Position numbers and translations under genes: made by a program. A stretch of DNA of 64,000 nucleotides from Mixta gaviniae (GTDB lineage: Bacteria; Pseudomonadota; Gammaproteobacteria; Enterobacterales; Enterobacteriaceae), in contig NZ_CP026377.1 of the NCBI RefSeq assembly GCF_002953195.1, forward strand, positions 2,170,001 through 2,234,000, written 5' to 3'. Below are positions 53,687 to 63,329 of the stretch, in pieces; the first letter of the stretch is position 1, and each line of letters opens with the position of its first letter. The notes beneath the pieces are model-generated. The model had not been told where the DNA came from. It made no database searches and saw nothing but the letters and a program-made list of their open reading frames with translations.

Positions 53687-56600
53687 TTCGCCTCCCCCTG
53701 CACCTGATCCTGACCTTCGCCATCCAGCCAGTTAATGTTTTTCATCTTGCGGATCATAATGAACTCGTCGCGGTTGGAGCCTACAGTGCCGTAATAGTTA
53801 AAGCTGTAGGCGAGATGGGCATAGCCGCCGATCATATGGGTCGGTTTCGGACAGATGCGGGTCACGGAGTTATGGAAACCGCCGCGGATGCCGGTCACTT
53901 CAGAGCCGGGGATATTGGTGATGCGCTCCTGGGCGTGATACATCATTGTCGAACCGGGCTTAACGCGCTGGCTCACTACCGCGCGGCAGGTCAGTGCGCC
54001 GTTGGCGTTGAACACTTCCACCCAGTCGTTATCCTTGATCTCCAGCTCGCGCGCGTCATCCTCGCTCATCCAGATAATCGGCCCGCCGCGCGACATGGTC
54101 AGCATCAGCAGGTTTTCGCTGTAGGTGGAGTGAATGCCCCATTTCTGGTGCGGCGTCAGGAAGTTCAGCGCCTTTTCCGGGTAGCCGTTCGACGGAATAT
54201 GCTGCAGCTGCGTTACGCTGCGGGTATCGATCGGCGGACGATAGGCGACCAGGCTTTCGCCGAAGGCGCGCATCCATGGGTGATCCTGATAGAGCTGCTG
54301 GCGGCCGGAAAGGGTGCGCCACGGGATCAGCTCATGCACGTTGGTATAGCTGGAATTATAAGAGACATGCTCATCCTCCAGCCCGGACCAGGTGGGACTG
54401 GAGATGATTTTGCGCGGCTGCGCCTGAATGTCGCGGAAGCGGATTTTCTCCTCCTCCTTGCGCCGCGCCAGATGGGTATGCTCGCGGCCGGTGATCTCGC
54501 CCAGCGCCTCCCAGGCCTTCACCGCCACCTTGCCGTTGGTTTCCGGCGCCAGCGTCAGGATCATCTCCGCCGCGTCGATGGCGCTGTTGATCATCGGCTG
54601 CCCTTTCGCCGGGCCATCCGGCTTGACATAGTTCAGCTGACGCAACAGCTCCACTTCGCTCGCCGTTTGCCAGTTGATCCCCTTGCCGCCGTTGCCGATC
54701 TTCTCCAGCAGCGGGCCGACCGAGGTAAAGCGATCCCAGGTGGCGGGATAGTCACGTTCGACGGCGATGATGTTCGGCGCGGTTTTGCCGGGGATCAGAT
54801 CGCACTCGCCTTTATGCCACTCTTTGATGTCATAGGGCTGCGCCAGCTCCGCGGGTGAATCGTGCTGAATGGGCTGCAACACCACGTCGGTCTCCTGGCC
54901 AAGATGGCCGACGCAAAGCGTCGAGAAGGTTTTGGCGATATCCTTATAGATCTCCCAGTCGGTGCGCGATTCCCAGACCGGGTCGACGGCGGCAGAAAGC
55001 GGATGAATAAACGGATGCATATCCGTGGTGTTCATATCATCTTTCTCATACCAGGAAGCGGTCGGCAACACCACGTCGGAGAACAGGCAGGTGGTGGACA
55101 TGCGGAAATCGAGCGTCACCAGCAGATCGAGTTTGCCCTCCAGCGCTTTGGTCTGCCACTCCACCTCTTCCGGAATGGCGTCTCCCTTGCCGACGCACTC
55201 TTCGCCCTGAATGCCGCTGTCGGTACCGAGCAGGTATTTCAGCAGGTACTCATGCCCCTTGCCGGAAGATCCGAGCAGGTTGGAGCGCCAGATAAACAGA
55301 TTGCGCGGATGGTTGTTGCCATCGTCCGGCTGCTCGCAGGCGAAGCGCAGCTGGCCGCTTTTCAGCGCCCCGACCGTGTAATCCACCGGCGACTGACCTG
55401 CCTGCTTCGCCTGCGCGGCGATACGCAGCGGGTTGGTGTTGAGCTGCGGCGCCGACGGCAGCCAGCCCATGCGCTCGGCGCGCACGTTGAAGTCGATCAG
55501 CTGCCCGCTGAAGCGCTGCTTCTGCGCAATCGGCGACAGCAGCTCGCCGATGCTCAGCTTTTCAAAGCGCCACTGGCTGGCGTGGGCGTAAAAGTAGGAG
55601 GTGCTGTTCATCTGGCGCGGCGGCCGGTTCCAGTCGAGGGCGAACGCCAGCGGCATCCAGCCAGTCTGCGGGCGGAGCTTCTCCTGACCGACATAGTGCG
55701 CCCAGCCGCCGCCGGTCTGCCCAACGCAGCCGCAGAACACCAGCATATTGATCAGGCCACGGTAGTTCATATCCATGTGGTACCAGTGGTTGAGACCGGC
55801 ACCGACGATGATCATTGAGCGCCCGCGCGTTTTATGGGCGGTCTCGGCAAATTCACGCGCGATGGTCTCCAGATGCTGGCGCGGCACGCCGCTGATCTGC
55901 TCTGCCCAGGCGGGCGTATAGGCTTTCACGTCATTGTAGCTTTGCGCGCAGTTGGCATCCTCCAGCCCGCGATCCAGCCCGTAGTTGGCCAGCAGCAGAT
56001 CGTAGACGGTGACCACCCGACCTGCGCTGCCGTCCGCCAGGGTGATCTGTTTTACCGGCAGCTGATGCAGCAGGATCGGATCCTGTTTTACGTGGCGGAA
56101 ATTGGGGCTTTCATTGCCGCCGTAGTAGGGAAACGCCACCGGCACAACCTCATCGCGATCGTCGATCAGGCTGAGGCGCAGCGTGACCTCGCGGCCCGCC
56201 GCCATTGGCTCCAGGTTCCATTTGCCCTTCTCGCCCCAGCGGAAACCGGCGGCGCCGTTCGGCGCCACCAGCTCGCCGGTTTCGCTGAAGGCGACGGTTT
56301 TCCAGTCGGGGTTATTACTTTCACCTAACCCATCGGCGAGGTCGGCGGCGCGCAGCAGGCGGCCGGAGGTATAGTAGCCCGCCGCGTCCTCTTCCAGCAG
56401 CACCAGCATCGGCATATCGGTGTAACGCCGCGCGTAGCCGAGGAAGTAGTCGCTGGGATTATTGAGGTGAAACTCTTTCAGAATGACGTGGCCCATCGCC
56501 ATCGCCAGCGCGCTGTCGGTGCCCTGCTTCGGCGATAGCCACTGGTCGCACAGCTTGGCCACTTCGGAATAGTCGGGGCTGATGGCGATGGTTTTAGTGC

Positions 56601-57423
56601 CTTTGTAGCGCACCTCCGTAAAGAAGTGGGCGTCGGGCGTGCGCGTTTGCGGCACGTTAGAGCCCCAGGCGATGATGTAGCTGGAGTTGTACCAGTCCGC
56701 CGATTCCGGTACGTCGGTCTGTTCGCCCCAGGTCATCGGCGACGCCGGCGGCAGATCGCAATACCAGTCATAAAAGCTGAGGCTGGTGGCGCCGATCAGC
56801 GACAAATAGCGGGTGCCGGCGGCGTAAGAGATCATCGACATCGCCGGGATCGGCGAGAAGCCCGCCACGCGGTCCGGGCCGCACTCTTTGATGGTCCAGA
56901 TATTGGCGGCGGCGATCAGGGTATTCAGCTCGCGCCAGTCGGAGCGGATAAAGCCGCCGTGGCCGCGCGCCTCTTTATAGCTGCGGCTTTTTTCCGGGTC
57001 AGTGACGATCGATCCCCAGGCGTCGACCGGATCACTATGCTGCGCCAGCGCCTCGCGCCACAGCTCCACCAGACGCTTGCGTACCAGCGGATATTTCAGA
57101 CGGTTGGCGCTGTAGATATACCAGGAGTAGCTGGCGCCGCGCGGGCAGCCGCGCGGTTCATGGTTAGGCAGGTCGGGACGGGTGCGCGGATAGTCAGTCT
57201 GCTGCGTCTCCCAGGTAACAAGGCCGTTTTTAACGTAAATCTTCCAGCTGCAGGAGCCGGTACAGTTCACCCCGTGTGTCGAACGCACGATTTTATCGAA
57301 CTGCCAGCGCTGGCGATAGCTGTCCTCCCAGTCGCGGTTGCTGTTCATCAGCTGACCGTGACCATCGGAGAACGTGTCGCTTTTCTGCTTAAAATAACGG
57401 AACTTATCCACGAGCTTGCTCAT
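53683..57423 (-). CDS. narG: Respiratory nitrate reductase alpha subunit
   Basis: Catalytic subunit of 1246 residues carrying bis-MGD and the FS0 cluster; reduces nitrate to nitrite on the cytoplasmic face. The FS0 motif HGVNCTGSCSWKIYVKNG lies near residue 50 (His, Cys, Cys) with the fourth ligand in PRGCPRGASYSWY near 93. The molybdenum-binding region contains TPDAHFFTEVRY near 262 and the C-terminal domain has NDWVEVFNANGAL. AAGGAG site before the ATG, 88 bp after narK. It could equally be a narZ-type paralogue, but linkage to narK supports narG. Confidence 0.95.
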   Translation of the reverse strand: MSKLVDKFRYFKQKSDTFSDGHGQLMNSNRDWEDSYRQRWQFDKIVRSTHGVNCTGSCSWKIYVKNGLVTWETQQTDYPRTRPDLPNHEPRGCPRGASYSWYIYSANRLKYPLVRKRLVELWREALAQHSDPVDAWGSIVTDPEKSRSYKEARGHGGFIRSDWRELNTLIAAANIWTIKECGPDRVAGFSPIPAMSMISYAAGTRYLSLIGATSLSFYDWYCDLPPASPMTWGEQTDVPESADWYNSSYIIAWGSNVPQTRTPDAHFFTEVRYKGTKTIAISPDYSEVAKLCDQWLSPKQGTDSALAMAMGHVILKEFHLNNPSDYFLGYARRYTDMPMLVLLEEDAAGYYTSGRLLRAADLADGLGESNNPDWKTVAFSETGELVAPNGAAGFRWGEKGKWNLEPMAAGREVTLRLSLIDDRDEVVPVAFPYYGGNESPNFRHVKQDPILLHQLPVKQITLADGSAGRVVTVYDLLLANYGLDRGLEDANCAQSYNDVKAYTPAWAEQISGVPRQHLETIAREFAETAHKTRGRSMIIVGAGLNHWYHMDMNYRGLINMLVFCGCVGQTGGGWAHYVGQEKLRPQTGWMPLAFALDWNRPPRQMNSTSYFYAHASQWRFEKLSIGELLSPIAQKQRFSGQLIDFNVRAERMGWLPSAPQLNTNPLRIAAQAKQAGQSPVDYTVGALKSGQLRFACEQPDDGNNHPRNLFIWRSNLLGSSGKGHEYLLKYLLGTDSGIQGEECVGKGDAIPEEVEWQTKALEGKLDLLVTLDFRMSTTCLFSDVVLPTASWYEKDDMNTTDMHPFIHPLSAAVDPVWESRTDWEIYKDIAKTFSTLCVGHLGQETDVVLQPIQHDSPAELAQPYDIKEWHKGECDLIPGKTAPNIIAVERDYPATWDRFTSVGPLLEKIGNGGKGINWQTASEVELLRQLNYVKPDGPAKGQPMINSAIDAAEMILTLAPETNGKVAVKAWEALGEITGREHTHLARRKEEEKIRFRDIQAQPRKIISSPTWSGLEDEHVSYNSSYTNVHELIPWRTLSGRQQLYQDHPWMRAFGESLVAYRPPIDTRSVTQLQHIPSNGYPEKALNFLTPHQKWGIHSTYSENLLMLTMSRGGPIIWMSEDDARELEIKDNDWVEVFNANGALTCRAVVSQRVKPGSTMMYHAQERITNIPGSEVTGIRGGFHNSVTRICPKPTHMIGGYAHLAYSFNYYGTVGSNRDEFIMIRKMKNINWLDGEGQDQVQGEAK

Positions 57424-57511
57424 TACCTGCTCCTTGCAGAGGCGCTTCCCCTGCGGTTACATGGTTCATTGCGTAGCCTGAAAAACAGGCCCAAAGAGAA
57501 GATCGCTGTGA

Positions 57512-58894
57512 TCAGTTTTTAGACGTGCGGCGCCCGTAAACCAGCCAGGTCACCAGAATGCAAACGATATAAAACACCAGGAACACCTTCATGGCGCCGA
57601 CCGGCGATCCGGTCATCGCCAGTGAGGTGCCAAAGGCTTTTGGAATAAAGAAGCCACCGATAGCGCCGATGGCGGAGATAAAGCCGAGCGCCGCCGCGGT
57701 TTCCGTTACCGCGATATGCTGCGCCTGCGCTTCAGTGCCGCCGGCGGCCAGCACGCGTTTGCGCGTAAGGGTGCGGAAGATGACCGCGATCATCTGAAAG
57801 GTCGAGCCGCTGCCGAGGCCGGCTGTGAGAAACAGCCCCATAAACACGGCGAAAAAGGCGGTAAAGCTGCCCGTGCCGTGGCCCGGCAGCGTGGAAAAGA
57901 GCAGCAGGGTGAACAGCGCCATCAGGATAAAGTTGATCAGCGTAACGCGGATGCCGCCAAGCTTATCGGAGACGATGCCGCCTACCGAGCGCGCCAGCGC
58001 GCCAAGAAAAGGGCCGAAAAAGGCGAGCCGCAAAATATCCACGGCAGGAAACTGCGTTTTCGCCAGCATGGCAAAGCCGGCGGAAAAGCCGATAAAGGAG
58101 CCGAAGGTCGCCAGATAGAGCAGGCTCAGCAGCCACATATGGCCGCGCTTCAGCACCACCAGCTGTTCGCGCAGCGATGCCTGGGTGCCTGCCAGGGTAT
58201 CCATGCCGAACCAGGCGGCCGCGACGGCGATCGCCAGCAGCGGCACCCAAATCCAGGCGGCGTTCGCCAGCCACAGCGCGTTGCCGTCCGGCTGATCGAC
58301 CCCATGCACGCCGAGAAAGGCGAACAGCGGCAGCGTGATCACCACCGGCGTCACCAGCTGCATCACGCTGACGCCAAGGTTGCCCAGCCCGCCGTTAATC
58401 CCCAGCGCGCTGCCCTGCCGCGCCTTGGGAAAAAAGAAGCTGATGTTGCCCATGCTGGAGGCGAAGTTCGCCCCGGCGAAGCCGCACAGCAGGGAAATAG
58501 TGATAAATACGCTATAGGGCGTGGCGGTGTTCTGTACGGCGAAGCCGAGCCAGACGCAGGGAATAATCAGGATGGCAGTGCTGATCACCGACCACTGCCG
58601 CCCGCCGACCAGCGGCACGGCGAAGGAGTACGGCACACGCAGGATCGCCCCGGAGAGCGACGGTAACGCGGTAAGCAGAAACAGCTGATCGGTCGTGAAG
58701 TTAAAGCCGACTTTATTGAGGTTGACCGCCACCGCGCTGAACAGCATCCAGACACAGAAAGCCAGTAGCAGGGCGAAAACCGAGACCCACAAATTACGTT
58801 GGGCGATTTTTTTTCCGGTCTGCGCCCAGAAGCGCGGGTTTTCCGCGTCCCAGCCCTGCAGCGCGGCGTGCGTGTTGCGTTGATCTAAAGCCAT
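57512..58894 (-). CDS. narK: Nitrate/nitrite transporter NarK
   Basis: MFS nitrate/nitrite antiporter of about 460 residues, 12 helices. Two nitrate-signature stretches are visible: FAGANFASSMGNISFFFPKARQGSALGINGGLGNLGVSV in parts near residues 138-176 and TAGLGSGSTFQMIAVIFR near 350, then AALGFISAIGAIGGFFIPKAFG near 390. ATG 58894 (MALDQRN) is preferred over 58900 because AGGG is then about nine bases away. It leads the narKGHJI operon, as in E. coli; narXL, divergent from narK in E. coli, is absent here. Confidence 0.92.
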   Translation of the reverse strand: MALDQRNTHAALQGWDAENPRFWAQTGKKIAQRNLWVSVFALLLAFCVWMLFSAVAVNLNKVGFNFTTDQLFLLTALPSLSGAILRVPYSFAVPLVGGRQWSVISTAILIIPCVWLGFAVQNTATPYSVFITISLLCGFAGANFASSMGNISFFFPKARQGSALGINGGLGNLGVSVMQLVTPVVITLPLFAFLGVHGVDQPDGNALWLANAAWIWVPLLAIAVAAAWFGMDTLAGTQASLREQLVVLKRGHMWLLSLLYLATFGSFIGFSAGFAMLAKTQFPAVDILRLAFFGPFLGALARSVGGIVSDKLGGIRVTLINFILMALFTLLLFSTLPGHGTGSFTAFFAVFMGLFLTAGLGSGSTFQMIAVIFRTLTRKRVLAAGGTEAQAQHIAVTETAAALGFISAIGAIGGFFIPKAFGTSLAMTGSPVGAMKVFLVFYIVCILVTWLVYGRRTSKN

Positions 58895-59276
58895 GTTCAT
58901 GTTCCCTGTCAAAATCAATGAAAGTGGAATGAAGCAAAGCGACAAATTCCCGTAAGCGTAGACGGGTTATTTGGCGTGATCAATAAACGCTAAGAAACAA
59001 TAAACAATGTTACAGTAAAGTTACGAAACTGAAAAAGCGCAGCAGAAACAGCCGGTCACGGTGCGAAATATCAACGCCCTCTTGTCGAACCGCCGCTTTT
59101 TCGGAAAAAAACGCGTCGCGCCTGACCAAACCGTGATGATTTTTTGTGATCGCCGACACGCTGAGCGCCTGGTGCCGCGCAATGACCCGTTCGGTTTAGC
59201 CGCGCCGCGCCCTATTCAGTATGCTTTCCTTCTAAGTTAATCCCTGCGGCGCCGCCGCCTGACCCGAAGGTAAAAT
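58895..59276. promoter_or_regulatory. narK control region with possible FNR half-site
   Basis: 382 bp between divergent narK and the flavin-reductase gene. TTTGGCGTGATCAA at 58970-58983 has one perfect FNR half (ATCAA) and a poor other half. Its centre would lie near -41 if transcription starts about 40 bases before narK. The stretch 58975-59035 is AT-rich. No clear NarL heptamer cluster was found. FNR control of narK is expected by analogy only. Confidence 0.35.
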
Positions 59277-59858
59277 ATGTCCCCTTTTCAACCCGTCGCG
59301 CTTAACCATGCCAGCCGCCTGCTCAACCACGGCCCTACGGTGCTGATCACCAGCGTCGATGCCGCCTCCGGCCGCCGCAATGTGATGGCCGCCGCCTGGT
59401 CGACGCCGGTAGAGTTCGTACCGGCGCGCATCGCCATCGTGGTGGATAAAAGTGCCTGGTCGCGCGATATCATCGAGCAAAGCCAGGCGTTCGGCATCTG
59501 CATTCCTACCGCTGCGATCGCCGATCTCACCTGGGCGGTGGGCAGCGTCTCCGGACGCGACGAGGATAAGTTCGCCCGCTACGGCATTGAGGCACTGAGC
59601 GGCCCCGAACTGGGCCTGCCGGTGATCGAACAGGGCTGCGCCGCCTGGCTGGAGTGCCGTCTGCTGCCGGCCACCGAGGCGCAGCAGCAGTACGATACGC
59701 TGTTTGGCGAGGTGGTCGCCGCCGCCGCCGACGCGCGCGTCTTCAGCGAGGGCCGCTGGCGCTTCTCCCCGGATCGCCCGGAAAGCCATACGCTGCATCA
59801 CCTGGGCGCCGGTACCTTCGTGACCAGCGGCCCGCTGGTGCAGGCGAAACCGCTCTAA
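59277..59858 (+). CDS. Flavin reductase-like FMN-binding protein
   Basis: A 193-residue protein of the flavin reductase-like (split-barrel FMN) family. It shows RLLNHGPTVLITSVDAASGRRNVMAAAWSTPVEFVPARIAIVVDKSAWSRD in parts near residues 14-64, the typical FMN-binding strand order, and FGICIPTAA near 72. Such proteins reduce free flavin or act as flavoredoxins; exact partner unknown. GAAGG site before the ATG. It lies where narX would be in E. coli but has no relation to it. A possible partner would be the flavin monooxygenases of the window, though they are not adjacent. Confidence 0.75.
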   Translation: MSPFQPVALNHASRLLNHGPTVLITSVDAASGRRNVMAAAWSTPVEFVPARIAIVVDKSAWSRDIIEQSQAFGICIPTAAIADLTWAVGSVSGRDEDKFARYGIEALSGPELGLPVIEQGCAAWLECRLLPATEAQQQYDTLFGEVVAAAADARVFSEGRWRFSPDRPESHTLHHLGAGTFVTSGPLVQAKPL

Positions 59859-59887
59859 GCCGGCATGCGTTAACGCCGTTAACGCAT

Positions 59888-59916
59888 AAAAAAAGCGCCC
59901 CGAGGGGCGCTTTTGA
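59888..59916. terminator. Bidirectional terminator between flavin-reductase gene and gcd
   Basis: AAAAAAAGCGCCCC-GA-GGGGCGCTTTT: an eight to ten base-pair stem. On the minus strand seven T follow (end of gcd), on the plus strand four T follow. It lies between two convergent genes. Confidence 0.85.
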
Positions 59917-59932
59917 CTTTGCTGAAACGGGG

Positions 59933-62281
59933 TTACTTCAGACGGAACGCTACCACGCTGTCGCCCAGCATGGTACCCAGCGAGCCGTGGCCGCCGGCGG
60001 CGATCACAACATACTGTTTACCGTCGTTGCCCAGCCAGGTGGATGGCGTTGCCTGCGCGCCGGCCTCCAGCTCGGTCTGCCACAGCAGCTTGCCGCTGCT
60101 GATGTCGTAGGCGCGGAAGAAGTTATCCGCCGTCGCGCCGTGGAATACCAGGTCGCCTGCAGTGGTCAACGGCCCGCCGTGCGCCACCATGCCCATCGGG
60201 AAGCCGATCGGGAAGCGGCCCGGCAGGAAGCTGGTACTCAGGTTTTTCGTGGTGCCGACGCGACGCAGCCATTCGGTTTTGCCGCTTTTCAGATCCACGC
60301 CCACCATGCGTCCCCACGGCGGCGCGATACACGGGATCCCCAGGCTGGAAGCCAGCTGCTGAATATGGATCGCGTAGTCGCCGTGGAAGTTTTCATTCCA
60401 GTAAGGCTGGCCGTCCTGGGTGAACATGCGTTTGGTGGCGGTTTCCGGGGTGCGCTTGATCAAGGTGTATTTATAAGCCAGGCGCACCGGCGACGCGATC
60501 AGGATCTGACGCTGCGGATCGATCGCTACTGAGCCCCAGTTAAATACGCCGATGTTGCCCGGGAAGACAATCGAGCCTTGCTCGGTTGAAGGCGTCCACG
60601 GGTTGCCGTCGTAGCGTAGCGATTTGAAATCCATGCGGCACGCCATCTGGTCGAACGGCGTGATGCCCCACATCGATTTCTCCGTCAGCGGCTCCGGCAG
60701 GAAGTTCAGGCTGGAGACCGGCTGAGTGGCGGCGAACTTCTCGCCCGCGACGCCGTCGGTAGAGACCGGCACCTGCTTAATCGGGTAGACCGGCTGGCCG
60801 GTCAGGCGATTCAGCACAAACAGGTTGCCGGTTTTGGTCGGCAGCACGACGACCGGCTGGCGGTTGCCCTGGTAATCGATATCCAGCAGCGAAGGCTGCG
60901 ACGGATTGTCGCGGTCCCACAGGTCGTGGTTGGAACTCTGGAAACGCCATTTAAACGTGCCGGTCTGCAGATCAAGCGCCACCAGCGCATCGCGGAACTT
61001 CTCGGTGTTGCTGTTCGCGTCGCGCTCGATGCCCAGCTCATCCGGCGAGGCGTTGCCGAACGGCACATAGACCAGGCCGTTCTTCACATCGGCGCTCAGG
61101 GTGCCCCAGGCGACCGGCGTATCGTACGGGTAGTTCTGGCCCGCGGCGATCGGCTGCGTTTGTGCCGGGTTGGCCGGATCAAAGTTCCAGACCAGACGTC
61201 CGCTCTGCGCATCATAGGCGCGGATCACGCCTGACGGGTTGCCGCTGTCGAAGCCGTTATCCATCACCGAGCCGCCTACGATCACCAGCTTGCCCGCCAC
61301 CAGCGGCGCGGCGGTCTGCATCAGCGCGTGCGGACGAATTTCGCCCATGTTGGCGCGCAGATCGACGATACCGTCGTTGCCGAAATCGGCGCAGCGCTTG
61401 CCGGTATCCGCATCCAGCGCCACCAGCTTCGCATCAGTGGTGGCGTTAAAGATGCGCTTGCGGCAAAGGGCCGGCGTTGCCGCCTGCTGCTGCTGCGCAT
61501 CGCTCGCCTCATAGTAGCTGACGCCGCGGCAGGTTTGATGCTGCTGCAGATAGGAGCGATCTTTCTCCGGCACATATTTCCACTTCAGCGCGCCGGTTTC
61601 CGGCACCAGCGCATGCACTTCGTTATGCGGGGTACAGAAATAAAGGGTGTTGTTAACCTTTAGCGGCGTGGCTTCGAAGGTATATTCGCTGGCGTCGTCG
61701 CCCTGGCGCAGGTCGCCGGTGTGGTAGGTCCAGGCAACTTCCAGATCCTTCACGTTCTGCTTGTTGATCTGGTTCAGCGCCGAGAAGCGCAGGCCGTTGC
61801 TGGTGCCGCCGTAGGCTGCCCAGTCATTCTGCGCCACCGCGGCGTCGGCAGGCTGACGATCATTGGCGATATTCCCTTCCTGCGGCAGCGGATCGTAAAA
61901 CATCATGCCGATCACGATCGCCACGATGATAATCAGCGTTGAGCCGAGGAAAGGATGGAATTTGCGGCCGGTGAGCGGGCGCACCACCCACGGCATCGCC
62001 AGCCAGACGCCGACCAGGCCAAGAATATCGCCGCGCGGGATCCACTGCCATTTATCGAAGCCCACTTCGTAGATCATCCAGAACAGCGTGATCCACAGCA
62101 GCACGGCGCATACCGTCAGGGCGATTTTTTTGTTCAGCAGCAGCGTGACGGCAATCACTAACAGCCCTGCCGCCATTATTGCGTAGAATGGGCTGCCCCC
62201 AAGCAACAGCAGCTTGCCGCCCATATAGAGCATTGCCGCGCCCAGCAGGGCGATGACAACGCCGGTTATTTTGTTAACCAT
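59933..62281 (-). CDS. gcd: Membrane-bound PQQ glucose dehydrogenase
   Basis: Quinoprotein of 782 residues that oxidises glucose to gluconolactone in the periplasm and feeds electrons to ubiquinone. Five N-terminal hydrophobic helices (residues 1-140) are followed by the eight-bladed propeller: NDWAAYGGTSNGLRFSALNQINKQNV in parts near 150, WTYHTGDLRQGDD near 185, FQSSNHDLWDRDNP near 450 (catalytic Asp region) and AAGGHGSLGT near 765. Length and motifs match E. coli Gcd. GAGGGGA site before the ATG. PQQ biosynthesis genes are not in this window. Confidence 0.95.
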   Translation of the reverse strand: MVNKITGVVIALLGAAMLYMGGKLLLLGGSPFYAIMAAGLLVIAVTLLLNKKIALTVCAVLLWITLFWMIYEVGFDKWQWIPRGDILGLVGVWLAMPWVVRPLTGRKFHPFLGSTLIIIVAIVIGMMFYDPLPQEGNIANDRQPADAAVAQNDWAAYGGTSNGLRFSALNQINKQNVKDLEVAWTYHTGDLRQGDDASEYTFEATPLKVNNTLYFCTPHNEVHALVPETGALKWKYVPEKDRSYLQQHQTCRGVSYYEASDAQQQQAATPALCRKRIFNATTDAKLVALDADTGKRCADFGNDGIVDLRANMGEIRPHALMQTAAPLVAGKLVIVGGSVMDNGFDSGNPSGVIRAYDAQSGRLVWNFDPANPAQTQPIAAGQNYPYDTPVAWGTLSADVKNGLVYVPFGNASPDELGIERDANSNTEKFRDALVALDLQTGTFKWRFQSSNHDLWDRDNPSQPSLLDIDYQGNRQPVVVLPTKTGNLFVLNRLTGQPVYPIKQVPVSTDGVAGEKFAATQPVSSLNFLPEPLTEKSMWGITPFDQMACRMDFKSLRYDGNPWTPSTEQGSIVFPGNIGVFNWGSVAIDPQRQILIASPVRLAYKYTLIKRTPETATKRMFTQDGQPYWNENFHGDYAIHIQQLASSLGIPCIAPPWGRMVGVDLKSGKTEWLRRVGTTKNLSTSFLPGRFPIGFPMGMVAHGGPLTTAGDLVFHGATADNFFRAYDISSGKLLWQTELEAGAQATPSTWLGNDGKQYVVIAAGGHGSLGTMLGDSVVAFRLK

Positions 62282-62669
62282 GTTCCCCTCGTAATAATTT
62301 ACAAAAATAGAGAATTAATTAAAAAAAGATTACATCAAATCAACACGATTTTAACTTCGCGCCTCCCTGATTAAAATTAAACAAAATCTTATCTGTTCAG
62401 AATTAATAATATTTTAATCGGCCCTGTGGCGCTGGCTTGAAATTATCACGGCGTTAAGACGCATTAAAAAAAGCGTCAGCGGTGAAAATAGTGATTTTTG
62501 CTGTACAGGCGGGTGAAAAATTCCCACGTAATGCTAAAAAAGCGTGTTGCGATGGGAAGGAAAAACATGCTGATGAGCAAGGGGTCTGCAGCCAGACGGC
62601 TAAATAAGCGTCAGACTGCGTAAAACAGATGAGGAAAAGTAATCGATCGTCAATTTGGTAACGTTTACA
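62282..62669. other. AT-rich region upstream of gcd
   Basis: 388 bp between gcd and the MarR gene, both on the minus strand. The part 62290-62420 is strikingly AT-rich compared with the rest of the window and must hold the gcd promoter. Possible H-NS-type sequence character, but no operator could be named. No gene is supportable. Confidence 0.5.
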
Positions 62670-63098
62670 CTAGCCTTTTTCCGCCCCCGCCCCGGTCATT
62701 TTGCCCAGCAACCGGACAAACTCCTGCTGTTCCTCTGTTGTCAGGCGATGAAGGAACGCACGGTCAGTCTGATTCGCCAACGGCATCGCCTGCTGCAGCT
62801 GCGCCTCGCCTTCCGGGGTGAGGTAGACAAAACGTCGGCGCTTATCCTCCGGCGCGTGTTCGCGACGTATCACCCCGCGCTTCTCCAGCCGTGAAAGCAT
62901 CTCCGCCAGCGTCGCTTTGGTGCTGACGGCGGCGTCGATCAGCTCAACTTGCTCTATGCCCGGCTTCGCCGCCACCGCGCGCAGCACCGAATATTGCGGC
63001 TTGGTGAGATCGGGCAACTGCTGCTGCCAGCAGGCAGTATGTTCCTGAAACAGCTGACGCATCAGATGAAACGCTTCTCGGTCCAGCAGCGGGTGCAT
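62670..63098 (-). CDS. MarR-family transcriptional regulator
   Basis: A 142-residue winged-helix repressor. The DNA-binding part reads LTKPQYSVLRAVAAKPGIEQVELIDAAVSTKATLAEMLSRLEKRGVIRRE in segments between residues 31 and 80, followed by the wing DKRRRFVYLTPEGEAQL near 84. It is divergent from the UbiX/UbiD-type decarboxylase operon, and two matching palindromes lie in the gap. By analogy with PadR/MarR regulators of phenolic acid decarboxylases it probably represses the operon until a phenolic acid binds. Confidence 0.87.
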   Translation of the reverse strand: MHPLLDREAFHLMRQLFQEHTACWQQQLPDLTKPQYSVLRAVAAKPGIEQVELIDAAVSTKATLAEMLSRLEKRGVIRREHAPEDKRRRFVYLTPEGEAQLQQAMPLANQTDRAFLHRLTTEEQQEFVRLLGKMTGAGAEKG

Positions 63099-63231
63099 AG
63101 GCGGTATCCCTTATTATTTAACGGCACATGAGTATAAGCCGGATAGCGGACGGTTTGAATAATAGTTTGATTTGCCTGGGTTTGCCGCCCTGCTTTGCCC
63201 CGCCTCGGTTCAGATCTCCCCCTCTTTATTT

Positions 63232-63316
63232 GTTCTTGTACGAACTTTTTTTCTGTTCTCCTCTTGCACCTTGCCCGGCTTCATCCTAAGGTAAATGCAT
63301 TCGTTCGCATACGAAC
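63232..63316. promoter_or_regulatory. Paired MarR operators before the decarboxylase operon
   Basis: GTTCTTGTACGAAC at 63232-63245 and GTTCGCATACGAAC at 63303-63316 share 11 of 14 bases and the arms GTTC / GAAC. With flanks, site 1 reads ATTTGTTC-N6-GAAC and site 2 gives the same on the opposite strand (ATTTGTTCGTATGCGAAC). Their centres are 71 bp apart. Site 2 lies 5 bases before the GGAGG ribosome site of the first gene. Confidence 0.7.
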
Positions 63317-63329
63317 AAATGGAGGCAAG

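Noticed and set aside
53671-57522. Several plus-strand frames of 160-395 codons opposite narG
   Set aside because: They mirror narG codons and have no recognisable domains; narG motifs are intact on the other strand.
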